Shown piece by piece: positions 30,990 through 42,772 of a stretch of DNA of 64,000 bases (position 1 is its first letter; each line of letters starts with the position of its first letter). The notes under the pieces were generated by a model, which had not been told where the DNA came from, searched no databases, and worked only from the letters and a program-made list of their open reading frames with translations. This DNA is from Brachionus manjavacas (lineage: Eukaryota; Rotifera; Eurotatoria; Ploima; Brachionidae). The DNA lies in contig JAHQIY010000016.1 in NCBI GenBank assembly GCA_019054805.1, forward strand, positions 1,178,001-1,242,000, written 5' to 3'. A program made the translations under genes and the position numbers.

Positions 30990-32013
30990 CTTTTTGAAAT
31001 TGTGATTCTTTTTAAATATTGCCTTTAATTATTAAAAAGGCTGCAGTTAAGACGGGATCTGTGACAGAGACCCATTTTTAAGGACCGGGTTCGGATTTAG
31101 TTGACAGATTAAGTCAAATGGTTTGAAACCGACCTGTTCGAGTAATTTTCACTTTAAAAATAAAACCAAAAAGTACAAAAAATATTTTTACTTAATAATT
31201 TAATCATTGTTTTACCTCAAAAATATTTTCTAAGAAACTTAGTAAATTGGTTAATGTGACTTTGACTTGTACTTTAAAAAAATTAAAATCAAAAGTTAAA
31301 ATATGATGATTTACTAAATACTATTACTCGGACAGAAAATTTTTCTAGATAAAGTTTGATAAAGTATTTTTCAAGCAATTTAGTCGTTTAATAAAAAAAT
31401 TGATTTTATTTTTTTAATTTTTGTCCCGTTTTTATTGTTCCAAAAATCATTCACCTTGCGCAGCTTAAATTATAGAAATAACAATTAAATTGGTAAAAAA
31501 AATTTTTTGCCTCAATTAAAATTTTGTACTGTTTTTCTGTTCTGAAATTCAATTTCACTTTTAGATAATTATCTTTTGATTTTATGTTTTTCGAGATTTT
31601 TTTTAATTTTTTTTTTTAAATTAATTTTTTTTGACGTTTTAAAGCCAAAATTTATACTTTAATTAAATTGGTCAATTTTGTGCGCGATTTCGATTTGCAA
31701 TTAACTTCAAAAACGGAGAAAATTTTTATTTCCAAAAGCAATAACCAATTTAACAAAAGATAGGAAAAAATTGGATCAATGTAAAAAAAACCTGCAAAAC
31801 TTTTACATTATTCTATGAAATTATGAAAAATATTCATGCTCAAAATCGACTCAATCTTAAATTAAATGAGTCGATGCATTCAAATCATTATACAAAAATG
31901 AAATTATTTGATTTAATTAACAACGAAACAAAATTTTAATGAAAACATGACAAAAAAATTAAAAAAAACCCATTGATACACCAACTAGAGATGTATCAGG
32001 TTGTTTTGCTAAT
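30990..32013. other. Spacer and 3' flank of the Piwi gene
   Basis: No gene is seen. About 31625-31720 resembles the upstream flank of the Tudor gene (29370-29460): both share TTTGACGTTTTA-AGCCAAA and ACTTTAATT. The last part should contain the Piwi 3' UTR. Confidence 0.4.
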
Positions 32014-35000
32014 CTAAAGATAAAATAGCCTGTTGCACAGTGACTCTGAAGCTTCTTCTTGTAAGTATTGACCAGTTAAAAACGCCAATTTATGAGCATA
32101 CTTAAATAGATTATTTTATTACTACATGAGTTAATATAGGAAAGGAGATGCCAAGAGCAATGGGGCAGAACAAATTTACTGAATGACAATAATTTAAATT
32201 CAAAAGCCAAAATTTTAGTTCTAACTTAAAGTGTAAAAATAACTAAAACTCTACACTTTTTTTCTGAAATCTTCCCGCCATTATTTAAACATGCAATATG
32301 TTAGCAATTTTTTAGAAGCCAAATTTAGATAAAATTTTTTTTTCAGTTTTAAAAAATTTAAATATACTTATCTTTGAAATAAATTAAAAATTATTCAAAA
32401 AAATTACTGCTATTGCTCTTAGCCTCACTGTTCCACAAAAATATTCTCTTAATTTACCTGGCAGGGAGCAGGCACACGGATCGTACCCGTCCAATTGTAG
32501 TACATATGAGTCATTTTGTAAGCTAACCGCTGCATGTAATCCGGTTTCAATAATGTGTCATCACAGGCCACTATGTAATGGGTGGGAGTGACTGTTCCTT
32601 GACCAACATGTTGAGATACCAGGAAAAAATCGTACAAATGTCGGCTAGTTATATTGTAATCTATTATTGCACCTGGCGCCGGATTTACTATTCTACCACT
32701 TCTGTGCTAAATTCAAAAATAAAAAATTTTGCATTTTTTTTTTAAAAGTTTTAAATAATTTTAATTCTTAAAAATAAAAAAAAAATTACATCTTCAGCAA
32801 AGATGCGAGTGCTAATTCTTTTCTGAACTATGATCACGGATAATTGTGGCTTGTAGTCATCAGTAAAAACACTTTTAAGCTGTTCAACTTCATGTTCAGA
32901 AACTATTGGAATCTGTCCATCTGAAACACCATCGCGAAATATGAATATTTTGTCAGGTAAAAAGTCGTTTACTTCGCGATATTTTTTGATAGCTTGGGCA
33001 AACGCCATCTTAAGACTGTCGGCAAGTTCTTGTCCAACCATTTGAAAGCAAACTCTTGAATACCACCTAGTTTGGTCTTCGTTTAAACTGGACACAAAAC
33101 CAGCTATTGAATTATAGCGTTTTTCTGTTTTGTGATAAACGTCAATGCCACATATCATTACACGTTTCATCGGCATAAATGTTCGCCAAATCTCGCCACC
33201 AAGTTTAACATTCATTTGAAGCACGATCTTTTGGGCTATCGAGCGTAATTTTTCGTCCGGTTTATTTATGGTTTTAAACTGAATGCACTGAGACGGAACT
33301 GGACTTTCAATGCAACAGAGTCTTTTAACCCTTTGGTATCTTGCCTCGCTTAGCATCGGAAACACAACCACTACCATTTGGATATTTTGCTTTAAAATTT
33401 TCTTCAACTCATTGTAATAAGTGTCAGGCTTATCATTTGCCAAAGGCACAACTATTGGCGAATCTAAACGAACACCAAACCTGGCACCACAATCCGTAGC
33501 TATGCGGAAAAAATTGGCCACCACACTTTGCTTATTTTGAGGATAAACACAAATCCAATCGTTAATGTTTACGGTTGATAGACACGGTTCATTACATGCT
33601 GCTCTGGTCCAATCGCATCTACCATCTGTTTCAATGGATTTGTTCTTAAATATTATATTCTCAGGCGGCAGTACTCTTGAATCAATCTAAAATCAATTTT
33701 AATAAATGAAACATCAATTAGAAATATTTTATTTGAGTAATTTTAAAAAAATAAATACCAAGTTAAGTGAAGAATCTAGCTCTAGACCCCAATTTAACAA
33801 ATGTTGATATGCCACATCGTTTCTTTTTATTTCGTCGACCAAATTTTCGAGTTGTTCATAGCGCTTATCAGGCGATAAACGAGTAAATGCAGCCATATCC
33901 TTTAAGTATTTAAAACATTTTAAATCATTTATTTTCTTACATTTTGATTAAAAATAAGCATTACAATTAATTAGAAAAAAAACAAAAAAGTACATAAAAA
34001 ATAAAAAGGCAACAATCTTTGCCTTCCTGGGTAAAAGTTCCAAATTAACTTCCAAATGAAATAAATTTTTTAGGATTTTTCCAACTTTTTTACAAAAAAC
34101 ATTTAAATTTTAAATTCAAATCTGGTGAACAGATCAGAAAACAAGGGTCCTGCCGCGGCGCTATGAGGTAAAAGTATCAGAGGACAGAGAGACTCTGATC
34201 AAATTCGAAATGATTATGCAGCTGCGGTGAGAGCTAGACATAAAACAGAAAAGTGCCGTATTGGAATAATTTTCCAGAAAATTTGATAATATTTAAGTCA
34301 ACCAAAAGCTTCAAATCGGCTTTTGATAGAATCAATGGAATGAAAAATTAATGTCAAATTACGATGATGGCCTCGATGTGAGGTGGCGCAGCAAGAACTA
34401 ATGCAACTATTCAACAATATCACATTTTTGATTCTATTTGCTTACTTTTATGGACATTAATTTAAAAAACTCTGATCACGCCAGTTTTTTCTATCATTTA
34501 ATAATCAATTAAAAAAATTTTAAAATTTTGACTTTTAGTTTCAGGTTTTTTTTTTTTTTAGCTTTCAAAAAATATTTTTTAAATTTATACAGAAAATTCA
34601 AATTACTTTCAAATTTTAAATTTTAAATATCAAAATTACTAAAATTTTGTTAAAAGTTAGAGAATAATTTTGATTTAATTTTCTATTCAAAGCTTTTCTA
34701 TTTCTGTGAAATCATTAAAACAATCATGATGAAATTAGCAATTATCAATCACGATATCAGTTAAAATTTAAAACAAAAACTATTTTTAAAGATTAAACAT
34801 TTTAGGTGCAATTTTTAGGATTCTATTTTTATTTTTATTTTATAATTAACATTTAACTATTAGCATACTAAAAAATGCTATAAAACTGGTCTGAGGCTGT
34901 AAAAGCAGAGCGTCTACTGTCGCTACTGCTCGGGACAAAATAAATTTTTTCCCCACAGCACTTCCTACTACTACTACTACTAAAATTACTAAAATTTTGT

Positions 35001-37216
35001 TAAAAGTTAGAGAATAATTTTGATTTAATTTTCTATTCAAAGCTTGAAGAACTGATTTTTTATTTCTTATAAAGACCATCCGGTCAAATCCGAAATATTA
35101 TGATTTCTTTAGACAAAAAAATTTTATAAATAGTTTGTTGAAAAAATTTTAATTGATTTCTCAAATTAAATCTAGTAAAGGAACAAACAACATATTAAAT
35201 TTTTTGAATAGCTTTAAATTAAAAAAATTTCTAATGATTAAATTTTGTTCAAAATTTGGTTTCATCATAATTTAGAATAATAATTTTTTTGTAAGTTGAA
35301 TGTAATTTTATCTTTTTAAATTTCGATTAAATATTTATTTAGAGCTTCTTTGTTCACAAAAAAGTCATATCCTAAGGCTGAAAAATTATATTTCTTAATT
35401 GTTTAATTTGCATTTCCCAAAATTTTAGCCTTATTTGTGAAAATATCAAAATAACTAATCTAAATCTAAATAACTTCAATTTCGAGTGGAACAATTTTAA
35501 ATTCTTGCAAATTTTAATTCTAAATTTACTTTTTGCAGGTTAAAATCACTTCTCATAGCTTCAGTTAGACCAGTCACATAGCACAATTCGGGCACTAAAC
35601 AAACAACTTCGACTTTGGTCCCTTGTTTTTTGTCTTTAGATTTCGGTCTGTGAAATAACAAAGGCTGATTTTTATCCCTTATTTCAATATCGTAATGCTT
35701 TCTAAAAGAATAAATAAAAATATTTAAATTCAAATCAATTGCAGTCATTCTAGTTTACTTATAGTAGTCAATATAGCTAATACTCTGACCAGTGTGATAT
35801 TTGAATTCAGTTTTTGGACTATCTTCCCACAAGATATCGTCAATTTTATAAGTCCTATTATTATATTTGGTCAAAACAACAGTCCCACAAAGCGCATTGA
35901 ATACTTCCTGTTTAAATTGGTCTATATTGTCACTATACTTTGATCTTAAATCTTGCATTATTTGCCAACAAGTTTGAGTACGCAGCACTTTGTGGGCCAC
36001 ATCAATTACTAAATAGAGACCGTCTTCATAGTCGTGTATGGCCGTGGTGTAGCCAGGCCACACTTGTAGGCCTTGTTTGGCCACATCTACTTGCCTCGAG
36101 GGACTAAAGTAGTGCTGACCGATTCTGGTCATTTTAAGCTCTTTCATTATGTTCTTAAAAATAATGTTGAATATAACTGGAGGTACGTTTTCTGGCGGCA
36201 GTATTTTGGTAAGTTGAATTCTAACTTTATACTGGATTCCGTTTCTTTCAACTGATTCGTGTATGACTCGCTCTGGTAATAAGATTGGTAAGAATAAAGT
36301 AAAGCCGTCGAAAAGACGCACTCTCCCAATTAAATTATCTAATTGATATAAAATTTTTATGCGATTAAACTGAGAATCACATGGTGGATCGTAATGAACC
36401 ACATATTGATAAACACCCTTGTTTTTGCACTTAAGACGAACATAGTTGGTGGAAAACTTTTCCGGTTTGCCAATTTGACCAATTTTTCTCACAGGAGAGC
36501 CACGCTGCATTTCCTCAACCCTCAATTCCTCAGCTGGCTTGCTACTTACTGTTGCAATCGAGCGATACCCAGTGCCAATCGACCCAGATGTTCGGTCCAT
36601 GCTTCCCGAATCGCTTTTTTTCTCCACTGGCTTCACTAAAATCTCATCGACCACTTCAACACTGGTCAATTTAGAGGTGATCTTTTCGACTTCTTGATGC
36701 AGCTCAGTGCTCTGAGGTCTTGCTGGGACAGGTAGTTGAACAGGGGGTTTCAAAGTGATGTCTTCGCCGGGCTTAGACACCGGCTTGATCAATTTTGTGA
36801 CCATAAAACCACGACCTTTTGGAACAGTCAGGCTTGGTTTGACTTCTCTAGACTCTTCTTTTGGGACGGTAAGAGCAGGTTGTTTTAACTCGACCGAAGC
36901 ACTTTCAAATTGAAGTGGTTCCTTTTTGGGCTCGATATTTTTTTCAGTCGATTGGGCCGATGTTTGTGCTTTGGTTATCATTAATCCTCGGCCTATTGAG
37001 AGCGGCTTTAAAAAATGAAAAAAAATTTGAAAATTGAATTTTATTTCATTTTGAAATTACTTTTCTGGTAATTTGTGGCGACTGCTGTTTGGATGTTTGT
37101 GCAGCTACTTTGGGGCGTTGCATGGATGGCGAGCCTGGCACTGGTGGAGTAGCTTCAGATTTTTCCTCTTTTTTCTCTTTAAGAGATTGCAATAGTCCTC
37201 TGCCTCTTCCCAACAT
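32014..37216 (-). CDS. Piwi-clade Argonaute with complete slicer tetrad
   Basis: Piwi proteins bind piRNAs and cut or silence transposon RNA. The ATG at 37216 opens MLGRGRGLL; further RG sites (IGRGL, KGRGF) follow in a disordered N-terminus of about 180 residues. Then come the N/linker region, PAZ (about 35530-36200), MID and PIWI domains. The catalytic residues are all present: D in GIDVYHK, E in [10 protein letters not shown] in FRDGVSDGQ, and H in YAHKLAF. That His lies on a small last exon (32014-32100, ending FYL-TAG) reached over a 357 bp intron after RVPAPCQ. About seven exons are seen. One intron (about 33900-35530) is 1.6 kb and holds a retroelement insertion. It is on the same strand as the Tudor gene 2.6 kb downstream. 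Paralogue identity (Piwi, Aub or PIWIL number) cannot be settled from the sequence alone. Confidence 0.95.
34632..34695 (+). repeat. 64 bp exact direct repeat, left copy
   Basis: Identical base for base to 34982-35045. Both copies are inside the large Piwi intron and flank the (CTA)n-tailed insertion. Confidence 0.95.
34696..34981 (+). mobile_element. 286 bp (CTA)n-tailed insertion in the Piwi intron
   Basis: It lies between two exact 64 bp repeats and ends in a run of CTA at about 34966-34981, directly before the right repeat. This is the layout of target-primed insertion of a 5'-truncated LINE or SINE in plus orientation, antisense to Piwi. The 3' part (GAGCGTCTACTGTCGCTACTG) is GC-richer than the intron. 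No protein is encoded. Confidence 0.7.
34982..35045 (+). repeat. 64 bp exact direct repeat, right copy
   Basis: Partner of 34632-34695. Confidence 0.95.
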
Positions 37217-37980
37217 TCTTAAATTTTTTTCAAATAAAAGGGAATTGCGTTATTACAAATTAATAAATGTGCGTTTTGTTCAATTAAATGGAAAGTTTAA
37301 ATTCAAATGGTATAAAATTCAAGTGATCATTTCGATTGAATGAAATTTTTGAGAGAATCAGTTTTGCTATCAGTTTAAACTGCACAAGTCAAAAAATTAT
37401 AGCTTTATTCAAAAAGCATGCACTGACACAATTTAAAACTTAATAATTCTGAAAATTTTTTTTGTTTTCAAAAGCCATTTAAAACAGAAAAACTTAAATT
37501 TATAGTGGAAAAATGAAAGCTTTCGTTACAAAAAACTAAAAAATAACCAGCGTAAAAGTTTTAAAATTTATTTTTTTTTAATTTTTTTATTTATTTGTAT
37601 TTTAGAATTTTTTCAATCTTTTATTTTAAACAAAATTAATAAAACAAATTTATCCAATAATTACTAAATAAGTACAAACAACTAGAATTTTCAATAGCTT
37701 TTCGTGTCAACTTAGGTGACCCAATATACATGAATCCTAGGAACATTTATCATTTATTCCAAAATGCTCCTACCGGATGAAAATGTTTGGTCGAATCACA
37801 CAACACTTTTTTTCAGTGTTGTTCAAATGCATCATGTTATAGTGTTAATTTTTTTTGGAATAAAAAGTCATTTGACTTGACTTTGAAAATACTTAAAAAT
37901 AATTTTTTTTCCTTTTGTACAATTCTGTTATTTAATGAAGAAATTCAGATTCTTTAGTTTTAATATCCGAGTGAAAAATT
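37217..37980. other. Upstream region of the Piwi gene
   Basis: AT-rich, no coding. The likely promoter is within it. An acceptor-like AAATTTAAG just before the ATG could mark a 5' UTR intron or trans-splice site. Confidence 0.35.
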
Positions 37981-38445
37981 GTAGTAGTAGTAGTAGTAGT
38001 AGTTCTTGCTGCGACACCTAACATGTAGATTGTCTGAGCCCATCACCGCCAATTGGCCGTGTTGGGCTGTAGCAGCCGATTTCATTGAACTTATCTAAAG
38101 GCATTTTAAAATTAGCGGTTGACTTAGATTTCACCACATTTTCTGGCAACTTATTCCAATGCGGAACTACTCTGTTTGAGAAAAATACTTGTCTGGCACT
38201 TACTGCAGCCGCAAAATCATTTCTAATTTGAGCTGGGAAACTTTCTCTCTGGACTCTGATGCTATTTCCTCTTAACACCCCGGCTGGTCCCTTATTTTCT
38301 GATTTATTCACTAGATTCTTGACCAAGCCCACCTTTTCTATTCCATTCACTAATTTGTACATTTCAATTAGGTCCCCTCTCACTCTTCTTTCATTCAGCT
38401 TTATCAGCCCTAATTTCGTCAGACTCTTTTCATACGACCTGTTTC
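37981..38445 (-). pseudogene. LINE 3' end with (TAC)n tail
   Basis: The minus strand reads SLTKLGLIKLNERRVRGDLI, then EMYKLVNG, ending with VVPHWNKLPENVV and FKMPLDKF, the classic C-terminus of CR1/L2-like reverse transcriptases. It is followed by GGTGTCGCAG and a (TAC)n run at 37981-38003. It is 5'-truncated at about 38445. It shares GTCGCAG and the tail with the copy at 5914. Confidence 0.85.
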
Positions 38446-39288
38446 AATGGGGACAAAATATATTAAATTTTAAAAAATATTAAAAAAATTCTCTTATTGA
38501 ATTTTTGCGTAAGCTTAATAAAAAATGATAATCCAAAAAACAATTTTTAGCAATTTTTATGAATTTAGATGACTATTAATTTTTTTCTGAATTTTACGTA
38601 AAATTTTCTTCAAAAATTTTAACAAATAAGAATTTCTATTAATTTAGTTAAATTTTTGAAAACAAATAAAAAAAAGTGAATAAGAAGCAAAACAAGCCAT
38701 TTCAGAATTTCATTAGTCATTGATTTCAGAAAAGTGTGAAGACTCACCTGAAAACACTAAAATCAAATCTTTTAAAAAATTTTAATTTTTAAATGAAAAT
38801 TTAATATTCTAGGTTAATCAACAGGCTAGTGTTCTTGTCTTGTAGAAAATAGTTTTTTTAAAACCCTTAGATCTATCTTTATTCGAATAGAATTCAATTT
38901 TTGTTTCTTTTCTTTTTTTTTTACCTAAAATTCAGTAGTGGTTTTTAGTTTAATTTTCAAATATTTTTCTCACATTTTTAATTTTCTACTCAATGTAAAA
39001 CTAAATTTAATTAAATTAAAGGTTCGAATCTTAATAATTTTAGGTGATGAATACAAAAACAACTATAAAATAATTTGATTGCGATGGAAGTTTACTTCTT
39101 AAGACTTTTTAGAAATTTTGAAGCTAAAAAAGATTAAATTTTCAAGCTATAATAGTTTCAATGATATTATTTTTATTTATACACTCAGGTAAAAATGAAT
39201 TGTGGATTATTCAGGAATGTTTAAATTGTTTTTATTAATACAAGATAACAAAATAAAGCTGTAATTAATTTGAAAATATAAGAGATAG
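38446..39288. other. AT-rich spacer
   Basis: No gene seen. The proximal part (39180-39288) holds the 3' UTR of the downstream minus-strand gene; an AATAAA on the minus strand lies at 39231-39236. Confidence 0.4.
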
Positions 39289-40194
39289 CTATTTTCCGAA
39301 TCTTTTTTCAATTTTGTTGTATCGTATGATGGCATCACGAATGCTTATACGGTTAACCAATTTATAGGACGGAATTTTTCTTAAAAAAAATTTAATCTTA
39401 ATTTTTATTTAAATCGTTTTAATTTTCTTACATTATTTCTGATAATCTAATGTGCCAAGGCGAAAAGTTACTTAGATGATCATAAATTCCAATCAATAGT
39501 AGCATTCCTGGTTCACTCATATCGGATAGTTCTAAATAAATAATCAAAAATTTGTCAATTCTGAATGTAATAAAATATTTTTACCTATGACTTTATGATC
39601 GATTAAATTTTGATCTATGTCATCAAGCTCTATGTTATTTTTTAGTAAATTATCGGCTACATTTTTGCATACATCTACCATAATACATTGACTACCTGTA
39701 TGATTTGTTAAAAATTTAATTTTCAGCTTTGAAAAAACTTCATGTTGCCTAGTAAAATTATTTATCCGATCCAGTCGTATATCGAAAGGGTGAAATTGGT
39801 AAAAAGTTATCTCCTGAACTCCATATGTTCCCAAACATTCAATAATAGTTACAATTAATTGATATTTGTTTTCTATATTTCTTATATTTTCGTTTATTAT
39901 AACGCATACATGCTTAGGGATTTGAGCATTTATTGACTTAAGTTGGTTTGAACAGTCGACTATTCTTTCCAGATTAGACTTAGAACGACAACAAGATTTG
40001 AATATTTGCCATCTAAAATGGCACATAAAAGACAAATATTCAAAAAGAACTTTAAATTTAAGCCGACACATGATATAACAATGTATACACGATAGAATTG
40101 ATGAAAAAAAGCAGCTTGGATTTTGAGGTTCATTGATAAAAGGATTTTTAGAATCCATTTCAATATAACATGATGCTTGGGGCTGTTGGTTCAT
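39289..40194 (-). CDS. NUS1-like cis-prenyltransferase subunit, copy A
   Basis: NUS1 (Nogo-B receptor) pairs with DHDDS in the ER membrane to make dehydrodolichyl diphosphate for glycosylation. Three exons, 39585-40194, 39432-39531 and 39289-39379, give an in-frame 266-residue protein. Visible are a hydrophobic N-terminal part, PKHVCVI (like the start of the catalytic fold), YGVQEITFYQF, FSPWHIRLSEI and a C-terminal RFGK. The last is the RxG motif needed by this family to activate its partner. The start at 40194 (MNQQPQ) lies 26 bases downstream of an acceptor-like CATCAG. It is about 47% identical by eye to copy B in the conserved parts and has the same intron positions. Confidence 0.82.
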
Positions 40195-40915
40195 TTTGAT
40201 ACTTGTCAAGAATTTTACTGATGTTAAGAAAAAAAACAATTTCCCATGGGATTGTTTGCTACTAGAGTTGGTGTAGTATTTGAACTCGTTATTTATAGAA
40301 AGAACAAAACAATATTTTTTTAAATATTAAAAACTGATAAAAATAAAAAAAAATCTAATTTATATCAAGGTCTGGTAATTTTAATTGAATTTGATTTGGC
40401 GATATATTCAATCAAATATCTAAGTTTTTCAAATTCCTGGTAACTATTCTCTCCACAAAATTTATTACTAAGCAACAATACAATAAAAATGTTTAGAATT
40501 TACAGAATGAAATATTTAAAATTTAAAGATTTTAAAAAGTATTATATAATCTAAATAAATTAATTATAATATTTTATTCGATTAGAGTGGACTTGTTCTA
40601 CCTTTTATGTCTTGGTTATGTTTTCTGCTTATTTATTAAAAAATCAAGTTCATAATTATCTTTAATTTCTAGAATAATAAAATTTATAAATCATCTTTGT
40701 TATTTTAATCATCAAAACCGTCAAAAATTTATAAACACTAAAAGGTTAAAAATTTTGAATATTAGAAGAAATAAAAGATGATTTATATCATTTATAGAAT
40801 ATTTTATTAAATTCAAATCAAACAACAGAGAATGAATTAGAAATTATATTCATAAAGGTAAAACATAATATATTTTTTTTTCAAATTTAAATTTATTCTA
40901 ATTCCTTTTTGATTT
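40195..40915. other. Spacer between NUS1-like copy A and the RPP14-like gene
   Basis: AT-rich; presumably the promoter of copy A and the 3' UTR of the RPP14-like gene. Nothing else seen. Confidence 0.35.
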
Positions 40916-41561
40916 TCAAATAAAATCATTGCGACTGTTGACGTCAAGACTTGTGAGATAATTTGTTACCTACAAATTAAAAAATAATTAAAATTCTGAA
41001 CCATTATTAAAAAAGAGTGAAAATATATCATATTGATTCACTAAAACAAAAATTACGTCATTTTAAGGTAAGCTTAAAAGTTTGATCAAATTTTTATAAA
41101 CTTACGTTCAAAATTTTAAAATTTAATTTATAAGGATTTGTTGTCGAGATTCCATTAGTCATACTCAATGCTTGGATTAACTCTTGTAAATATCTACCAA
41201 AAATTAAAATAATGAAATTTTTTATCATTTATAATTTCAACTTTTGTTCAGTTTCCAGAACAAGAGTAAGTTTTTCAAATTTCAAAATTTTCGGCGCCAT
41301 ACCAATCATGCCGATCTTTAGTTAAAAATATTAAATCTAATTAAATTTATCTAAACGAAAAAACTTCTCCAAATAAACTAGTCAAGGCTTGAGTCATGAT
41401 AATTTGAACTTCTATTTGGTCTAAGTCTAAATCTTCTCTATCACTTTGTCTTTCAAAAAATTTCAATTAGAATTTCAAAATTTCAATTCAAATTTTATCT
41501 ACATTTTTACTAACAAATAAACAAATTGGTTTAAATCAGTACTCTCAAATCTAAAACTCAT
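40916..41561 (-). CDS. RPP14: RPP14-like RNase P/MRP protein subunit, five small exons
   Basis: Five exons (41503-41561, 41365-41449, 41242-41315, 41106-41193, 40916-40969), all with GT-AG borders, sum to exactly 360 bases: 119 residues plus TGA. The product starts MSFRFESTDLNQFVYLLVKI and contains QALTSLFGEIG, then ILKFEKLTLVLE, and ends LDVNSRNDFI. Human Rpp14 has the same length (124), the same order (Y..MKV, VKDLFGE, ILTYEEKTL..ILR) and a similar end (GNSRELVLD). Rpp14 acts in processing of tRNA and other RNAs in the nucleus. The gene sits between the two NUS1-like genes, 217 bases downstream of copy B. The match is by eye and the family is fast-evolving, so Rpp14 versus another Pop5-type subunit needs a profile search. 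Confidence 0.7.
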
Positions 41562-41777
41562 TCTAAAAAATTAATTTCATTTAGTTTTTTTGCATGTTAT
41601 TTAAATTTTAAAAAGAATTTCATGTCTTTTAATAATGAAAAAGTTCAAATGGCAAGGTAATTTTTTATTTATAAAAACCCGCACGGTCTAAAATAATCAA
41701 CCATTAAATGCGATTTGATAAATTGGTACCGCTCGAATAAATAACTAAATTCTACAATTAAGGTAAAACAAAATTTA

Positions 41778-42772
41778 TTATTTTCCGAACCGCTTCTCAA
41801 TTTTATTGTACCTAATCAGTGCATTTCGAATGCTGATTCGGTTCACCAATTTATGCGACGGAATTTTGCTTTAATAAAATTTTTATTTCAATTTGTAAAT
41901 TATTCTAATTCTTACATTATTTCAGATAATCTTAGATGCCATGAGCAAAAACCATACAAATTTTCTTCGTTACCAACCAAAAGAATCATTTGTGGCTCAA
42001 TCATGCCAGAAAGTTCTAGATTGAAAATTAATTTTTTATTTAAATTTAATTTTTTCTTACCTATGACCTGAGAATTGACTAAATCTTGGCTCACATTGTC
42101 CAACTCTATTTGATTGTTGACTATTTTAGAAGCAATACTTTTGCATGCACTTACCACTACACAATTTCCGCCACTTTCAATTGATAAAAAATTTATATTC
42201 ACATTTTTTTGTTTTCCCGAATTGTTATTCTCATCTTTAGACAAGTACTTTTGTTTTAAATACTCTTTAACTTTAGCACTAATAGAGCTAAATTGGTAAA
42301 ATGTTACTGCTTCTACACCATAAACAGATAAGGAATCAATAACATTAGAGTAAAGACTAATTTGTGTCCGATTAGTCAAACTTTCATTTGAAACAACACA
42401 AACATGCCTTGGAATTTGAGCATTCATTAGTTTTAATTGATTAAAATAATGCTGAATACATTGATTGTCAGTATTTGACCAGCGATCAATAGCCAAACAT
42501 GTTGCATAATACAAATGCATTATATTGATTTTTAACAAAAGATAAAATTTTATCATATATAAAATAATTGCTAAAATTAAAGAATAAATAAGGTTTTTGT
42601 GTTCCCGGTGCTCGGGTTTTGAGTCATCTTCATAGAGAATGGAGAATTCATCTTCATGATTTTTGGGATATTTTTTGCGGCTTCTTAGACTAATCTTATC
42701 TGAATCAGTTGAAAAGCATTCAGATTGGATTTGAGCATCGAATTGACTCGGTTGAACCAACTGAATCGTCAT
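41778..42772 (-). CDS. NUS1: NUS1-like cis-prenyltransferase subunit, copy B
   Basis: Three exons, 42061-42772, 41916-42015 and 41778-41868, with introns of 45 and 47 bases, give 300 residues. The first intron is in frame with no stop, so a naive reading runs through it. The protein has an acidic N-terminus, one clear membrane segment (LIYSLILAIILYMIKFYLLL), PRHVCVV, YGVEAVTFYQF, a CSWHLRLSEI stretch and the C-terminal KRFGK with the RxG motif. The NUS1 family lacks its own catalytic Asp and works as the regulatory half of dehydrodolichyl diphosphate synthase at the ER. It is divergent from UBE2J1, with 447 bases between the start codons. Confidence 0.85.

Noticed and set aside
41622-41657. 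Possible plus-strand first exon (MSFNNEKVQMA followed by GTAATT)
   Set aside because: No continuation with an acceptor and open frame before the NUS1-like copy B 3' end at 41778; probably chance.
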